Below, piece after piece: positions 19,573 through 27,297 of a stretch of 64,000 bases of DNA. A program made the position numbers and the translations under genes. The DNA is from a virus, in IMG/VR virus record IMGVR_UViG_3300046002_005110, positions 1-64,000 of that record; one strand, given 5' to 3'. The notes beneath the pieces were generated by a model that saw only the letters and a program-made list of their open reading frames with translations, searched no databases and had not been told where the DNA came from. The first letter of the stretch is position 1. Every line of letters begins with the position of its first letter.

Positions 19573-21981
19573 TTAGTTTAGCTTTGCTTCTAAAAACTTC
19601 TTTTGATTTTCCATACTAGTATCAGATAAATCTATCAACGTATCCATTTTTTCAAATAAATTATTAAACATTTCAGTAATTTTATTAGATGAATTAGTCA
19701 TCATTGATCCACTACCCAATGATGTTTTGCTTACACTTGACCCATCACCAATCTTTGATACAGATTCATCTCCGTGTAATTCTGCCAAATAACCACTTTC
19801 AGGTCCACTGAAAATACCACCTGTTCTTGCAGTTAAAGATCCAAGTTCATATCTTCCAGCACTAAAATGCATTGCATCAGATTTATTTGGCCAATCAAGA
19901 CCCCATCCTAATCCCATTGATTTAGCTGCTTGTCTTGTTCCCTCTGGCATGTCAGTTATTCTTTGAGATCCCATTGGATTTTCAGCAGGATTTATATCGA
20001 TTGCAGCGCCTCTAGAGTGATAACTGGGTGTGTTAGTTCCTGCTATATTTCTATCAGCATACCCACCTAAACTTTTTATCTTATATCCCGAAGCATCAAA
20101 CCAATCAATTAATCCTTGAAAGTTTTTAGCAAATTCAGTTGCAACTGATGTACTTTGTCCGGATTTACTTCTAATAGTCGATAATTTTACTCCTCCCGCT
20201 TCACCTGCTGATTTTGGTTCTTCGCCAGCTCCAGGTAATCTTGCACGAGTGGCATTTTCACCACCGGACACTGATGAAGGTGCAAATACACCAACTCCAG
20301 CATCTTTTTCCGCCTGTATTCTTTTAGCAGTTGCGATTGCTAATTGTTTTTGAGCCTCTTCTAGATTCTTTTTTGCTAGATACACATCACCAGACATAAC
20401 ACCGAGCTTAGTTGTGATAGAATCTACTAATGATCCTCTTATACCTCGATTTTTTCCAGTTTCACCAGATTCAGCATCTTTTAATTTTTTTCTTGCCTCA
20501 GATTCTTTTTCTATTGCCTGTCTTTCAGTCTTTTTTGCCGCCAAATGAGCAGGTAAATCTTCGCCGGCCATTTCATATAATTTTTCAGTTACAACCTCCA
20601 AACCGGTTGCCATGTGTTTCATTATTCCAGTTACAAGTTCACTACTGGTCGACATTTGTTCTATGTCTCTTCCTGCCTGTTCTAAAGCCTGTTTGGTATC
20701 AGCTAATTTTGCATTTTCACTATCTTTATCTGTTATTATCTGAGCTTGTTTTGCATTTTGTTCCTCCAACAATTTTTGAGTATCTTTATTTGCATGCATT
20801 TCAGCATTTGCTTGTTCAATAGAATACTTTCCACGAACAGTTGCATCACCATATCGTCTAGTTTCTTCAAGCGCCGCTTTTCTAGCAATTCCACTCAATC
20901 TATTAATTTCATTACGAGCGACACCAGCTTTCATTTCTCCATTTCTAAATTTTGTTAATATTGACGTTACCGCAGATGCTTGATCTCCAAAACTAGCCAA
21001 CATCTCGGCTGCTTTTGCTCTGCCTGCATCACCAGTAGTCAGATATTCTCTCATTCCTTCTTCTGTTAATTTTCCAGATTGAGCGGCTGTTAAATCAAGA
21101 AAAGTTTCATAAGTGTCTTTAAGTTTACCAGGAACATCAACCATACCTGCTCGCCAAGCCGCATCATTCATTCTGGCTTCTCTTGCGGTTTGTATATCTT
21201 TCTTACTTGCGCCAGTAATCTTACTAATAGTATCCAGTTCTTTTATATAGTTAACTGAACCTTGAATCATTTCATCTATGGTTTTCTTTTGTCCACGACC
21301 AGTACGCATCTGTTGATTAAGATAACTCAGTTGCATCTCAGAAAATTCTTCACTACTAATACCAAGTTTTTGAAAATCTCGTCTTACATCATAACTACTA
21401 ACTGATATTCTTTCAAATTCTTTTCTACCTTTTGTTGCTGATCCTGCAAATAATGCTAAATTTTTACTGTGTTTTGTTAAAATATTTTCGGACTGAGAAT
21501 AATTAAGTTGCATGGCACGTGCAGCATGTTTCATATCAGTAAAAGAAGTTACAACTCCACTATCACTTAATTTTTCGAAAGTTTGATATGATTTGTCAAA
21601 ACTCTCAACCATGAAAGAAGCAACTTCACCAACTCCTTCCGAAAATCCTTTGAGTGCTTTACCAACAAAAGGTAATCCACCCATAACTTTGCCTATGACT
21701 TTGAAACCCAATTTCATGGCATTTGTCAATGGTGCAAAACTTCCTGAGCTATTAGATAAACTTTTAGCAAATCCTGTTAGACCAGAAATAGATCCAGAAA
21801 TAGCCTTGGATAATTGCTTCTCAGATTCATTAAGTTCTTTTTCAATATCAGCACTGGTTTTTAACGAATTATCAAATATGTTATTACTTCTAGTAGTTCT
21901 TGCAATACTAGATTCAAAACTTTTTAGTTGTTTTGTGGTTTGTTCCAATTGATTTCGTAATTCATCTATTTCATTTGACAT
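19573..21981 (-). CDS. Tape-measure-like protein with C-terminal M15-type peptidase
   Basis: 802 residues. N-terminal helix/coiled coil (about 1-60), a short apolar segment, then a long helical body (about 120-570) clearly related to the 928-aa neighbour (both have SGV-x-T/S-TF-D/E-D and YI-x-x-LDT-I/L-SKITG). Residues about 610-710 look like a D,D/L,D-peptidase of the VanY/M15 group: YHSRGAAIDINP gives His-x6-Asp, and DAMHFS the third zinc ligand. The C-terminus has GGIFSGPESGYLAELHGDE, a motif common at tape-measure ends, and a last helix. It probably spans the tail tube, is extruded on infection and cuts cell-wall peptides. T4 uses gp29 as tape measure; direct similarity not shown. Confidence 0.82.
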   Translation of the reverse strand: MSNEIDELRNQLEQTTKQLKSFESSIARTTRSNNIFDNSLKTSADIEKELNESEKQLSKAISGSISGLTGFAKSLSNSSGSFAPLTNAMKLGFKVIGKVMGGLPFVGKALKGFSEGVGEVASFMVESFDKSYQTFEKLSDSGVVTSFTDMKHAARAMQLNYSQSENILTKHSKNLALFAGSATKGRKEFERISVSSYDVRRDFQKLGISSEEFSEMQLSYLNQQMRTGRGQKKTIDEMIQGSVNYIKELDTISKITGASKKDIQTAREARMNDAAWRAGMVDVPGKLKDTYETFLDLTAAQSGKLTEEGMREYLTTGDAGRAKAAEMLASFGDQASAVTSILTKFRNGEMKAGVARNEINRLSGIARKAALEETRRYGDATVRGKYSIEQANAEMHANKDTQKLLEEQNAKQAQIITDKDSENAKLADTKQALEQAGRDIEQMSTSSELVTGIMKHMATGLEVVTEKLYEMAGEDLPAHLAAKKTERQAIEKESEARKKLKDAESGETGKNRGIRGSLVDSITTKLGVMSGDVYLAKKNLEEAQKQLAIATAKRIQAEKDAGVGVFAPSSVSGGENATRARLPGAGEEPKSAGEAGGVKLSTIRSKSGQSTSVATEFAKNFQGLIDWFDASGYKIKSLGGYADRNIAGTNTPSYHSRGAAIDINPAENPMGSQRITDMPEGTRQAAKSMGLGWGLDWPNKSDAMHFSAGRYELGSLTARTGGIFSGPESGYLAELHGDESVSKIGDGSSVSKTSLGSGSMMTNSSNKITEMFNNLFEKMDTLIDLSDTSMENQKKFLEAKLN

Positions 21982-21996
21982 GTTAATTATTCACTT

Positions 21997-24783
21997 TTAT
22001 GTTATTCCAATCATTGCAATTGTACGTTGATCGGAAATTTCACTTCTAGTCACACTAATCATTTTATCCACTTTTTTAGTCATCATAATTAAAAATTGAT
22101 TAATTATTTCATTAGAGAACGATTGATTATTAGTACCGTTAAATTGTAACTCGGCCGATCCAGAATTTACTGGAGTGACTATTTCATCACCATGTAATAT
22201 AGCCATGTATCCTGTACTTGGTCCACTGAGAATACCTCCAGTTCTTGTTTTTGGAAATGTGTTACCTGCAGAAACAGACTCTTGTACTGGTTGATTTTTT
22301 ATAAAAGATAAATCGGCAGTTTTATCAGATCCCCATTGTCCACTTTGCAAATTTCTCATGTAAGCGTCTTTTTTTCTGTCTTCAGTAATACTATTTGGAT
22401 TTCCAATACTACGAGCAACCTGAGTATATGTGTCAGCGTTTCCATATACTCTTTTATTGGCTGCCATTCCATCTTTCATCATCATAACGGCAATTTTAGC
22501 TGCAATTTTTGGATCATTAGCCAGATCAGGATTACCGACAAGATCAATTCCTAATAGTTTTCCATATTTTGCATAATTATCTTTAAAAGTTATTCCTATG
22601 AATCCACGACCACGATATTTATATCCATCTCCTGGACTAGTATTTCCATATCTACCGCCGTATATAAAATCAAAGAATTGCGCTGGATCTTTTTTTAATT
22701 TAGTAAGTTGATCATAAGACATTTTAGCAAACGCTGATCCTTGACCAAATGATTTTATAATATTTTCATTTGATGTATTTTCATAGGAAATTTCAGATTG
22801 TAATCTAAATCCAGATTCTCCTTCAGCGGTTGCGGCCATAGCGGCGCGAGTATTTGTGTCAGTTACTCCTAAATCATTCATTGCCTGTAATAGTAATTGT
22901 TGATTTTGACTTACACTAGTTGATTGAGATCCAGACGGCATTCCGCTGGTCGGAGTGCTTGATGTTCCTGCAGCATTAGGTGTTCCAGATGATGTTCCAG
23001 CAGTATTAGCAGATCCAGATGATGGGGGTGCACCAACTGTTTTTCCAAATCCTGCTTTTTGATCTTCTTCCTCTCTTATTTTTGATGCATTTTTTATTAG
23101 TTCTTCTTGTATCTTTATGTTTTCTCTATCAATCTGTATCTGTTCTTTAATATTTTTTAAGGCCCTTTCTTTATCAGAAATTAATTTTCTATTTTGTGGT
23201 GAATTAGGGTTTTTCTTAAGTTCTTCTAGTTCTTTTTCAAACTTGGCCTGTTTTGTTAAATCATTAGTAAGGTCTGCTTGAAACTTTAAGTTTTTATTAA
23301 TTGCAATACGTTCTTCTTTTCTTGCTGTCAAAAAAGCTGGAATTCCTTTATCACCAACTAAACCATATAATTTCTCAACTAAATATTCTATTCCACCAGC
23401 AACTTTATTCATTACTGTTGTCATCGTTTTACTACCAGTAGATAATTGATCAATATTTCTAGATGTTGCGTACAGTGATCTTCTAGTTCGTGCTAAATTT
23501 GCATCAGTGGTACCAGTTTCTGCTAAATCTTTTTTTCTTTTTTCATTTAGTTCTTCTTGATCTTTTAAAAGTTCAGCCTCTGATTTAAACACAGAATTTT
23601 GTGCCGCAATATATGATGCCCCAACAATATTACCATCGCCTATATATTTAACTGTATCTCTCGTAGATGATTCATAACGCTTAAGTGATTCTGTAACTTT
23701 TGCATAAAACGCATTTATGTCTCCTCCAGCTCTTAATTTTGATATTTCGGTCTCTACATCCATTCCGCCAGCTCTAAGAGCATATAATGAAGCCTGTTCT
23801 TTTTCACTAACTCCTGTTGCTTCACTGGCAATGGCATCTTGAATACCTTCTCCAAAAGCCGGAGAAAGAGCTTTAAGTCTAGGCAACAACATATCTATGT
23901 TGCCTCTTATTTTTACATCCAATGGAGCAATACCAGCCATGTATCTGGCATCTCTGGTTTGATCCATCATTTGTTCTTGAAGTTCTTTTCTAGTAACACC
24001 TGTTATCTTACTTAAGGTATCAAGTTTTTCTATATATTGTAAAGACCCAGTAGTAAGTTCTTTATCTGTTATTCTTGTTCCTAATGATAATTTTTCCTGT
24101 CTGGTGATATAATTTATTTGCATTTCAGCAAAATCTGCAGCACTAATTCCTATTTGTTGAAATGATTCTGCTACCGTTTTAGTTTCAAATGCTATATCCT
24201 GAAGACGCTTTCTTCCCTCACCTGCCGAACCTCCAAAAACTGCCAATTCTTTACTATATTTTGATAATACTTTATCAGTATCAGAAAATGTTAAGCCTAA
24301 AGTGTTAGCTGATACTTTTAAATCTTCAAACGTTGATATTACACCAGTATCAGCCAACTTTTCAAAATTACCATACGCTTTTGAAAATTGACCAATCATA
24401 AACTTAGTTATTTCGGATGCACCCTCAACTACGCCTCCAATAATATCACCTACATAAGGTATTGGAATTAGTTGAGCTGCACTACTAATTAGTTTTGCCG
24501 AAAGCATGATGGCTTGATTGATACTATCAAAACCCTCTTTACTACCACTAGCAGATGTTAGACCGACTGTTAAACGATACATATCCTTAATCGTCGATTC
24601 GGCCAATTCAATTGCTTCTTTTTTTATCGCCTGTTGTTTTTTTAATGACTCGATTGACTTTTTGTTGGCCAAATCGGCAATAGTCAGATTTTTTTCATCT
24701 AAAGATAATTGAGACGCAAAACTTCCGAAACCTGTATTAAGGTCATTAATTTCATCCGAAGTTCCTAAATTATTATCAGCCAT
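21997..24783 (-). CDS. Tape-measure-like protein with C-terminal GH19-like domain
   Basis: 928 residues, paralogue of the 802-aa neighbour. Long helical body (about 20-590) with a coiled coil near 500-570; a Ser/Gly/Thr/Pro-rich linker (about 575-625); then a GH19/chitinase-like wall hydrolase (about 630-830): AATAEGESGF with the candidate catalytic Glu, then YRGRGFIGIT and a following NYAKYG, and NPDLANDP. The end has the tape-measure signature GGILSGPSTGYMAILHGDE. The stop is 15 bases from the start of the 802-aa gene, in one unit. It is expected to lie in the tail lumen and open peptidoglycan at infection. Which of the two sets tail length cannot be decided from sequence. Confidence 0.82.
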   Translation of the reverse strand: MADNNLGTSDEINDLNTGFGSFASQLSLDEKNLTIADLANKKSIESLKKQQAIKKEAIELAESTIKDMYRLTVGLTSASGSKEGFDSINQAIMLSAKLISSAAQLIPIPYVGDIIGGVVEGASEITKFMIGQFSKAYGNFEKLADTGVISTFEDLKVSANTLGLTFSDTDKVLSKYSKELAVFGGSAGEGRKRLQDIAFETKTVAESFQQIGISAADFAEMQINYITRQEKLSLGTRITDKELTTGSLQYIEKLDTLSKITGVTRKELQEQMMDQTRDARYMAGIAPLDVKIRGNIDMLLPRLKALSPAFGEGIQDAIASEATGVSEKEQASLYALRAGGMDVETEISKLRAGGDINAFYAKVTESLKRYESSTRDTVKYIGDGNIVGASYIAAQNSVFKSEAELLKDQEELNEKRKKDLAETGTTDANLARTRRSLYATSRNIDQLSTGSKTMTTVMNKVAGGIEYLVEKLYGLVGDKGIPAFLTARKEERIAINKNLKFQADLTNDLTKQAKFEKELEELKKNPNSPQNRKLISDKERALKNIKEQIQIDRENIKIQEELIKNASKIREEEDQKAGFGKTVGAPPSSGSANTAGTSSGTPNAAGTSSTPTSGMPSGSQSTSVSQNQQLLLQAMNDLGVTDTNTRAAMAATAEGESGFRLQSEISYENTSNENIIKSFGQGSAFAKMSYDQLTKLKKDPAQFFDFIYGGRYGNTSPGDGYKYRGRGFIGITFKDNYAKYGKLLGIDLVGNPDLANDPKIAAKIAVMMMKDGMAANKRVYGNADTYTQVARSIGNPNSITEDRKKDAYMRNLQSGQWGSDKTADLSFIKNQPVQESVSAGNTFPKTRTGGILSGPSTGYMAILHGDEIVTPVNSGSAELQFNGTNNQSFSNEIINQFLIMMTKKVDKMISVTRSEISDQRTIAMIGIT

Positions 24784-24791
24784 TTTTTCTC

Positions 24792-24799
24792 ACTAAATA
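24792..24799 (+). promoter_or_regulatory. Candidate late promoter ACTAAATA for the gp26-like gene
   Basis: ACTAAATA on plus, 63 bases before the gp26-like ATG; it lies in the shared divergent region with the minus-strand element at 24822-24829. Confidence 0.5.
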
Positions 24800-24821
24800 G
24801 TGAAGACAGTCCACTTACTAT

Positions 24822-24829
24822 TATTTAGC
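24822..24829 (-). promoter_or_regulatory. Candidate late promoter GCTAAATA for the tape-measure genes
   Basis: GCTAAATA on minus, 38 bases before the 928-aa start. The plus and minus elements face each other, so transcripts from them overlap by some 25 bases. Confidence 0.5.
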
Positions 24830-24862
24830 CTATTATTTTTAGCACTTACAAGGAAATCAATT

Positions 24863-25690
24863 ATGTCAGATCAAAACCCATTAAAACAGTATTTTCGTAG
24901 ACCAAGTATCTATTTCAAACTTCCTAGTATGGGAAAATTTTATTCATCTGGAATTGTCAATATTCCAGAAAACGGTGAATTGCCAGTTTATCCAATGACT
25001 GCCGTAGATGAAATGACCGTTAGAACTCCAGACGGATTATTCAACGGTGCAGCAGTTGTTGATTTGATCAAAAGTTGCGTACCAAATATTATTGATCCAT
25101 GGAAATTAAATAATATTGATTTGGATGCTACTATTATTGCTATTAAAGCCGCGGCCGGAGATGGAACACTGGCAATTTCATCACAATGTCCGTCATGTAG
25201 TGAAGAAACAGAATACAATATTAACTTAATGCCAATATTAGCTAATATGAAAAATGTTGATTATGATTCTGTTATGAAAGTTAGAGATTTAGTAATAAAA
25301 TTCAGACCACTAACATATATAGAAACAAATCAAAATGGATTAGATCAGTTTAATATTCAAAAAACATTGGCCACTCTTGAAGATTATCAAGATGATGAAC
25401 AAAAAAGTCAAGTTATGACTAATACTTTAAAACGATTAGGTGATTTAGTTGTTAGTATTATTGCATCAACTATTGAATCAATATCTACACCAGAATCAGT
25501 AGTAACAGATAAAAATTACATTATTGAGTTTTTAAATAATTGTGATAAAAATACAAATAATGCCATTAAAGATCGTAGTATACAATTACGTGAACAAAAT
25601 GAATTGGATCCTATTGATATTAAATGTCCTAGCTGTGCACATGAATACAAACAAAAAATTGTATTGAACGTCACTGATTTTTTCGAATAA
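24863..25690 (+). CDS. 26: Baseplate hub assembly protein, gp26-like (0-frame product)
   Basis: 275 residues in the 0 frame. I chose ATG 24863 because AAGGAAAT precedes it and the conserved part begins here (MSDQNPLKQYFRRPSIYFKL); an upstream ATG at 24800 would add a hydrophobic, non-conserved stretch. The protein has the LPxxGKFY...P..GELPVYPMTAVDE start of the T4 gp26-type baseplate family and two CPSC motifs (about residues 110-113 and 255-258) that may bind zinc. The 0 frame ends FFE-stop directly inside a -1 frameshift signal, so a minor longer product is expected. The gene is divergent from the tape measures and stands alone with the -1 frame. Probable role: chaperone for hub or tape-measure assembly, not a main structural part. 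Confidence 0.75.
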   Translation: MSDQNPLKQYFRRPSIYFKLPSMGKFYSSGIVNIPENGELPVYPMTAVDEMTVRTPDGLFNGAAVVDLIKSCVPNIIDPWKLNNIDLDATIIAIKAAAGDGTLAISSQCPSCSEETEYNINLMPILANMKNVDYDSVMKVRDLVIKFRPLTYIETNQNGLDQFNIQKTLATLEDYQDDEQKSQVMTNTLKRLGDLVVSIIASTIESISTPESVVTDKNYIIEFLNNCDKNTNNAIKDRSIQLREQNELDPIDIKCPSCAHEYKQKIVLNVTDFFE

Positions 25691-25726
25691 GGCTTCTTCA
25701 TCTCAATCCGGATGAGATCAAGAAGC
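25678..25726 (+). promoter_or_regulatory. Programmed -1 ribosomal frameshift signal
   Basis: Slippery heptamer T TTT TTC at 25678-25684 is in the correct phase (codons TTT, TTC in frame 0). The 0-frame stop TAA follows after one codon. A 7-base spacer leads to a hairpin: GCTTCTTCATCTCA (25692-25705) pairs with 25713-25726 in 13 Watson-Crick pairs with one C-C mismatch and a 7-base loop. After slipping, the -1 frame stays open for 76 codons. All three parts of a classical -1 signal are visible. Confidence 0.8.
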
Positions 25727-25914
25727 TGACAGATGACATGGAAAAAGAAAGAATGAATATTCCGTTTAATGCTCAAAAACTAGCTTGGTTTATGAGAGGA
25801 GGAATTGATTTCAATGACATAATGAACATGAGTCATGCAGAAATTGACAATATTAATAAAATCATTGATGAACATATGGAGACTACTAAGAAAACCAAAT
25901 TACCTTTCTTCTAA
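25684..25914 (+). CDS. -1 frame extension of the gp26-like protein (gp51-like?)
   Basis: Read after slipping on T TTT TTC, this frame adds 76 residues to 274 from frame 0, giving about 350. The sequence is helical and well-formed (LNPDEIKKLTDDMEKERMNI, then KLAWFMRGGIDFNDIMNMSH, ending KKTKLPFF). An internal ATG at 25738 could start a 58-residue protein, but no ribosome site precedes it. The stop is followed by a terminator, so the frame is inside the same transcript. In lambda-type phages a -1 shift joins two tail assembly chaperones next to the tape measure; this looks analogous. In T4 the hub catalyst gp51 is a separate gene; equivalence to gp51 is a guess. Confidence 0.7.
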   Translation, partial: RIRLLHLNPDEIKKLTDDMEKERMNIPFNAQKLAWFMRGGIDFNDIMNMSHAEIDNINKIIDEHMETTKKTKLPFF

Positions 25915-25921
25915 TATTAAT

Positions 25922-25971
25922 AGATGAACTACGTTCATCTGCCAGTGACCTATCGGTACACTGGCATTTTT
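25922..25971 (+). terminator. Two hairpins and rho-independent terminator after the gp26-like unit
   Basis: First hairpin AGATGAAC-TAC-GTTCATCT (25922-25940). Then GCCAGTGACC/GGT-A-CACTGGC (25941-25965, one bulged A, 4-base loop) followed by ATTTTTAT. The second has the form of an intrinsic terminator and closes the plus-strand unit. Confidence 0.8.
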
Positions 25972-26423
25972 ATATCTTGAGATTATATATGTGAAAAGAT
26001 GTTTTGTGTCACTAAAAGCGAGTGATAACGAGCGATGTGACACAATACGGGTTGTTGAGCGTAGCGATACAACCCATTACTTAGATATGCATATAAGTAA
26101 AAACGTTTAAACTCACTGAATAAAGTACAATCACCCCCCTCTTTTTCTTCTATTAAACCAGATATTTTCTCTGGGGGAAGAACGTTCGCCGAAGCACCGA
26201 TAAAACCCATAACTATTTGTCATTGATCTGTTGACGCAGTAAAATTCCTTCCGAGAGGATGGTTACGTTTAGAGACTAGTTGCGCTTAGTATTGTCCGCG
26301 CTTTGGTCTTACTCCACAGACAGTGGTCGGATTGTCTGTAACGTTTCTAGTTAGATTAGACAGGTAATTGTTTGACCTGTGGGCTACATGATGTTTCATG
26401 TGCCTTGCTCTGTTTAGTGTAGT
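25972..26423 (+). other. Structured non-coding stretch between convergent genes
   Basis: No gene with a start, ribosome site and plausible protein was found. The stretch is rich in inverted repeats: 26004-26045 (TTGTGTCAC/GTGACACAA), 26049-26075 (GGGTTGT/ACAACCC), 26316-26339 (ACAGACA/TGTCTGT), 26360-26380 (ACAGGT/ACCTGT) and 26382-26404 (GGC-T-ACATGA/TCATGT-GCC). It is GC-richer than the neighbouring genes. The first two hairpins share GAGCG/GCGA in their loops. It may be a non-coding RNA, a replication or packaging site, or a decayed insert. A 75-residue minus frame over 25983-26210 spans the hairpins and looks spurious. Strand is uncertain. Confidence 0.4.
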
Positions 26424-27020
26424 TTAGATTGTGTTTAAAGTGTTGTTAGACTTGGTGTCAGTTGAGTATTTTGTAGATTGTTGATTAGATGAGAGTAGTT
26501 TGACCAATGATCCATATCTCTGAAAAAATGGTTCAAACGAGTATATATTCCAAGCACCATGTACTCTAGTTGAATAAGTTACATGATTGAGATCCATCCA
26601 CAAACCAGTTTGTTGTTGCTGATGATGTAGAATAGATGTCTTGACTTGTACTGCTACATAGCGACCTTTACGATTAAACTTCATTAATAAGATATTGAAG
26701 TCACCAGGATCACTAGCGGTCATCAATTGATCTATCCACGTTTCCAATTGCTTAGATTCGTCAAATAGTTGATGAAATTGAAAATCAGCATAAAACTTAC
26801 ATTCACAATTAAACAATGGAAAACTTTGACCAGGAATAATATCCCCTTTAAAGTTTCTAATTTGTCCCTCATGTAATATTTGTTTACGATGACTATTAGT
26901 ACCACCAGTATAAGCACCAGAACCAGGTGCTCTCATGAAATTTTCTCCATATAACTCTGATAGAAATTTGGAAACTTCACGTTCAAACCCACTTCCTTTG
27001 TTTTTACTTTTACTTGGCAT
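26424..27020 (-). CDS. PDDEXK-type nuclease, resolvase-like
   Basis: 198 residues. Glu13 in GSGFEREVSKFL, then Gly-Asp (Asp60) and ECK (Glu73, Lys75) form the E...D...ExK pattern of PDDEXK nucleases such as archaeal Hjc or Endo VII-independent resolvases. RAPGSGAYTGG lies between, as in many such enzymes. The tail (about 165-198) is Ser/Asn/Thr-rich and probably disordered. It is the last gene of the gp55-gp47-gp46 unit, 37 bases after the 79-aa gene. Being next to gp46/gp47 it likely works in recombination or DNA repair, perhaps resolving branched DNA before packaging; T4 uses an unrelated gp49 for that. Substrate is not known. Confidence 0.75.
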   Translation of the reverse strand: MPSKSKNKGSGFEREVSKFLSELYGENFMRAPGSGAYTGGTNSHRKQILHEGQIRNFKGDIIPGQSFPLFNCECKFYADFQFHQLFDESKQLETWIDQLMTASDPGDFNILLMKFNRKGRYVAVQVKTSILHHQQQQTGLWMDLNHVTYSTRVHGAWNIYSFEPFFQRYGSLVKLLSSNQQSTKYSTDTKSNNTLNTI

Positions 27021-27057
27021 GGTAATACTTATCTCTTGATTGTTAAATTTAAAAATT

Positions 27058-27297
27058 TTATGTCCAGTCAGTTATAAACTGATCTTTGACTTCTACATTG
27101 GGAAATAACCAACGTGATACAAAATCAGTTTGGTGTTCTGCCGTACAATTATGATCAGTCAACCATGATTCAATATCTTTCCAATTTGGTCCAACATGAA
27201 CAATGTTGACGATTAATTCATTATCAGTATTAAAATTTATAACATATAAATTTCGTGATAACTTACTTATTTTAATTTTTTCATAATTTATTTTCAT
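27058..27297 (-). CDS. 79-aa protein coupled to gp46, unknown
   Basis: 79 residues, predicted mixed beta/alpha (NLYVINFNTDNELIVNIVHV then a Trp-rich helix, KDIESWLTDHNC). Its start overlaps the gp46 stop by 4 bases (ATGA), so translation is coupled to gp46. I do not recognise the family and see no catalytic motif. A role in the recombination complex is suggested only by the coupling. Confidence 0.6.
   Translation of the reverse strand: MKINYEKIKISKLSRNLYVINFNTDNELIVNIVHVGPNWKDIESWLTDHNCTAEHQTDFVSRWLFPNVEVKDQFITDWT

Noticed and set aside
24800-24862. Upstream start for the gp26-like gene giving a hydrophobic leader
   Set aside because: The added residues look like a signal peptide by chance; the ribosome site AAGGAAAT and the conserved start fit ATG 24863.
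25983-26210. 75-residue minus-strand frame
   Set aside because: Spans two perfect hairpins, has no ribosome site, and its residues are explained by inverted repeats. Treated as non-coding.
26225-26423. Possible tRNA in the hairpin-rich region
   Set aside because: No cloverleaf with a T-loop GTTC motif and CCA-like acceptor could be drawn on either strand.
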